Below, in pieces: positions 5,042 to 5,628 of a stretch of 5,628 nucleotides of DNA. The DNA is from Enterobacterales bacterium (lineage in GTDB: Bacteria > Pseudomonadota > Gammaproteobacteria > Enterobacterales > Succinivibrionaceae). Both the position numbers and the translations under genes were made by a program. Each line of letters begins with the position of its first letter. The first letter of the stretch is position 1. The stretch is from the NCBI GenBank assembly GCA_900768635.1, contig CAAGDP010000118.1, positions 1 through 5,628 on the forward strand. Direction: 5' to 3'. The notes under the pieces are model-generated. The model was not told the DNA's origin. It worked only from the letters and a program-made list of their open reading frames with translations, and searched no databases.

Positions 5042-5495
5042 TCTAAAGGATGTTCTATTTCCGCTCTTCATCTTACAGACCAAAATCCTGACTCTGTTAG
5101 CTTTGTGCTTGTCTCTGACAGAAAAATATTTCTGACCGTTTGCTACCCTAACGGGACTAAACTGGTTTGAAAACTGATTACCAATAACCTGTATGTAGGA
5201 AGCCTTAGAGGCATTAAGGTGAAACTTAAAATCTCCGGGCAGTTCAAAAATATCAACTATGCCGGATACTTTGTTGCTTTGCGATCGTACCTCTTGAAAC
5301 CTGCCGACGAAATAACATCAACGAGATTTATGCCCTGGAAAGACTATGTGAAAGGAATACTTACACACTGTCTGAAATCCTAAAAACAAACAGACAACAG
5401 TCTGTTACTCCTTCCTTGATCCTAAGATTTATAACCGGATATACGTGGCGCAACCAGTGTGCGCTACGTTGAGAGCTATTTCTCAAAAGATATAG
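5042..5495 (+). pseudogene. Decayed C-terminal part of a DDE transposase (IS4/IS1634-like)
   Basis: No frame is open throughout, but protein-like pieces follow one another on the plus strand. Frame 1 (5042-5167) ends in SVSFVLVSDRKIFLTVCYPN, resembling the FVLVSDRGF region around the second Asp of IS4-type transposases. An in-frame TGA (5168-5170), readable as a mutated Trp codon, follows. The same frame then continues to about 5313 with LITNNLYVGSLRG and NYAGYFVALRSYLL, like the 'LKN.L...LR...G..FV.LILRSYLL' part of this family. A shift leads to a second frame (about 5314-5390) with INEIYALERLCERNTYTLSEIL, and another shift to a third frame ending at a TAG (5493-5495) with SFLDPKIYNRIYVAQP. 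The catalytic glutamate region between the first two pieces appears deleted. No terminal repeats were found. The family call rests on remembered patterns and is tentative; another decayed gene is possible. Confidence 0.42.
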
Positions 5496-5628
5496 TAACT
5501 TTCAGTTATCCCATATATCCAGATTTACAAATTTTTTGGGTCTGTACGAAAAATTGTGGGATCTATGAGATCTTAATAGGAAGATCGGTATGAAAAATGG
5601 GTCATTGTGTATATAGAATTAAACATAA
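5496..5628. other. Right edge, no feature recognised
   Basis: AT-rich sequence following the decayed element. If that element is an insertion sequence, its right end should be here. The string GGGTCTGTACGAAAAATTG (from about 5537) resembles an element end in style, but no mirrored partner was found in the window. Confidence 0.3.

Noticed and set aside
4846..5083. Overlapping short frames on both strands (plus 4846-5031, minus 5083-4862)
   Set aside because: No ribosome-binding site or recognisable pattern; mutually overlapping on opposite strands in a decayed region.
1..5628. CRISPR arrays, tRNA genes, phage or toxin-antitoxin modules
   Set aside because: No regularly spaced repeats, cloverleaf sequences or module proteins were seen on either strand.

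Overview
The window is an AT-rich stretch of bacterial chromosome, most likely from a gammaproteobacterium. The best clue is at the extreme left edge. Read on the minus strand, bases 3-20 match the motif GACAATCTGTGTGGGCAC of the 5' leader of gammaproteobacterial rRNA operons, and a strong promoter with an AT-rich upstream element lies just behind it. The 16S rRNA gene itself should begin just outside the window, to the left. The genus cannot be fixed from this sequence; an AT-rich relative of the Aeromonadales, Vibrionales or Pasteurellales would fit.

Layout, all genes on the minus strand and so co-directional with the inferred rRNA operon (listed right to left, as transcribed): (1) 4703-5628 has no intact gene. 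Its middle part (about 5042-5495) looks like the decayed C-terminal end of a plus-strand transposase. (2) 4684-2708 is a two-gene signalling operon: a receiver domain fused to a CheC-type phosphatase domain, then a PAS-GGDEF diguanylate cyclase. The cyclase ribosome-binding site overlaps the stop codon of the upstream gene, and the operon ends at a long hairpin terminator. (3) 2407-1607 is a YccA/Bax-inhibitor-1 membrane protein with its own promoter, a 26-bp operator-like palindrome over the promoter/start region, and its own terminator. (4) 1185-538 is a Tag-type (DNA-3-methyladenine glycosylase I) family protein with its own terminator. (5) 462-1 is the upstream regulatory region and leader start of the rRNA operon.

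The signalling pair forms a functional unit. Phosphorylation of the receiver would be expected to be tuned by a CheC-like phosphatase carried on the same chain, and the partner enzyme makes c-di-GMP. A physical or regulatory link between them is inferred from translational coupling. The other genes have their own terminators and look independent.

The most unusual protein is the Tag homologue. It keeps the zinc-binding Cys/His set, but all four residues aligned with the 3-methyladenine pocket of E. coli Tag (Tyr13, Tyr16, Glu38, Trp46) are changed and it carries two insertions. No CRISPR array, tRNA, phage module or obvious new multi-gene system was seen.
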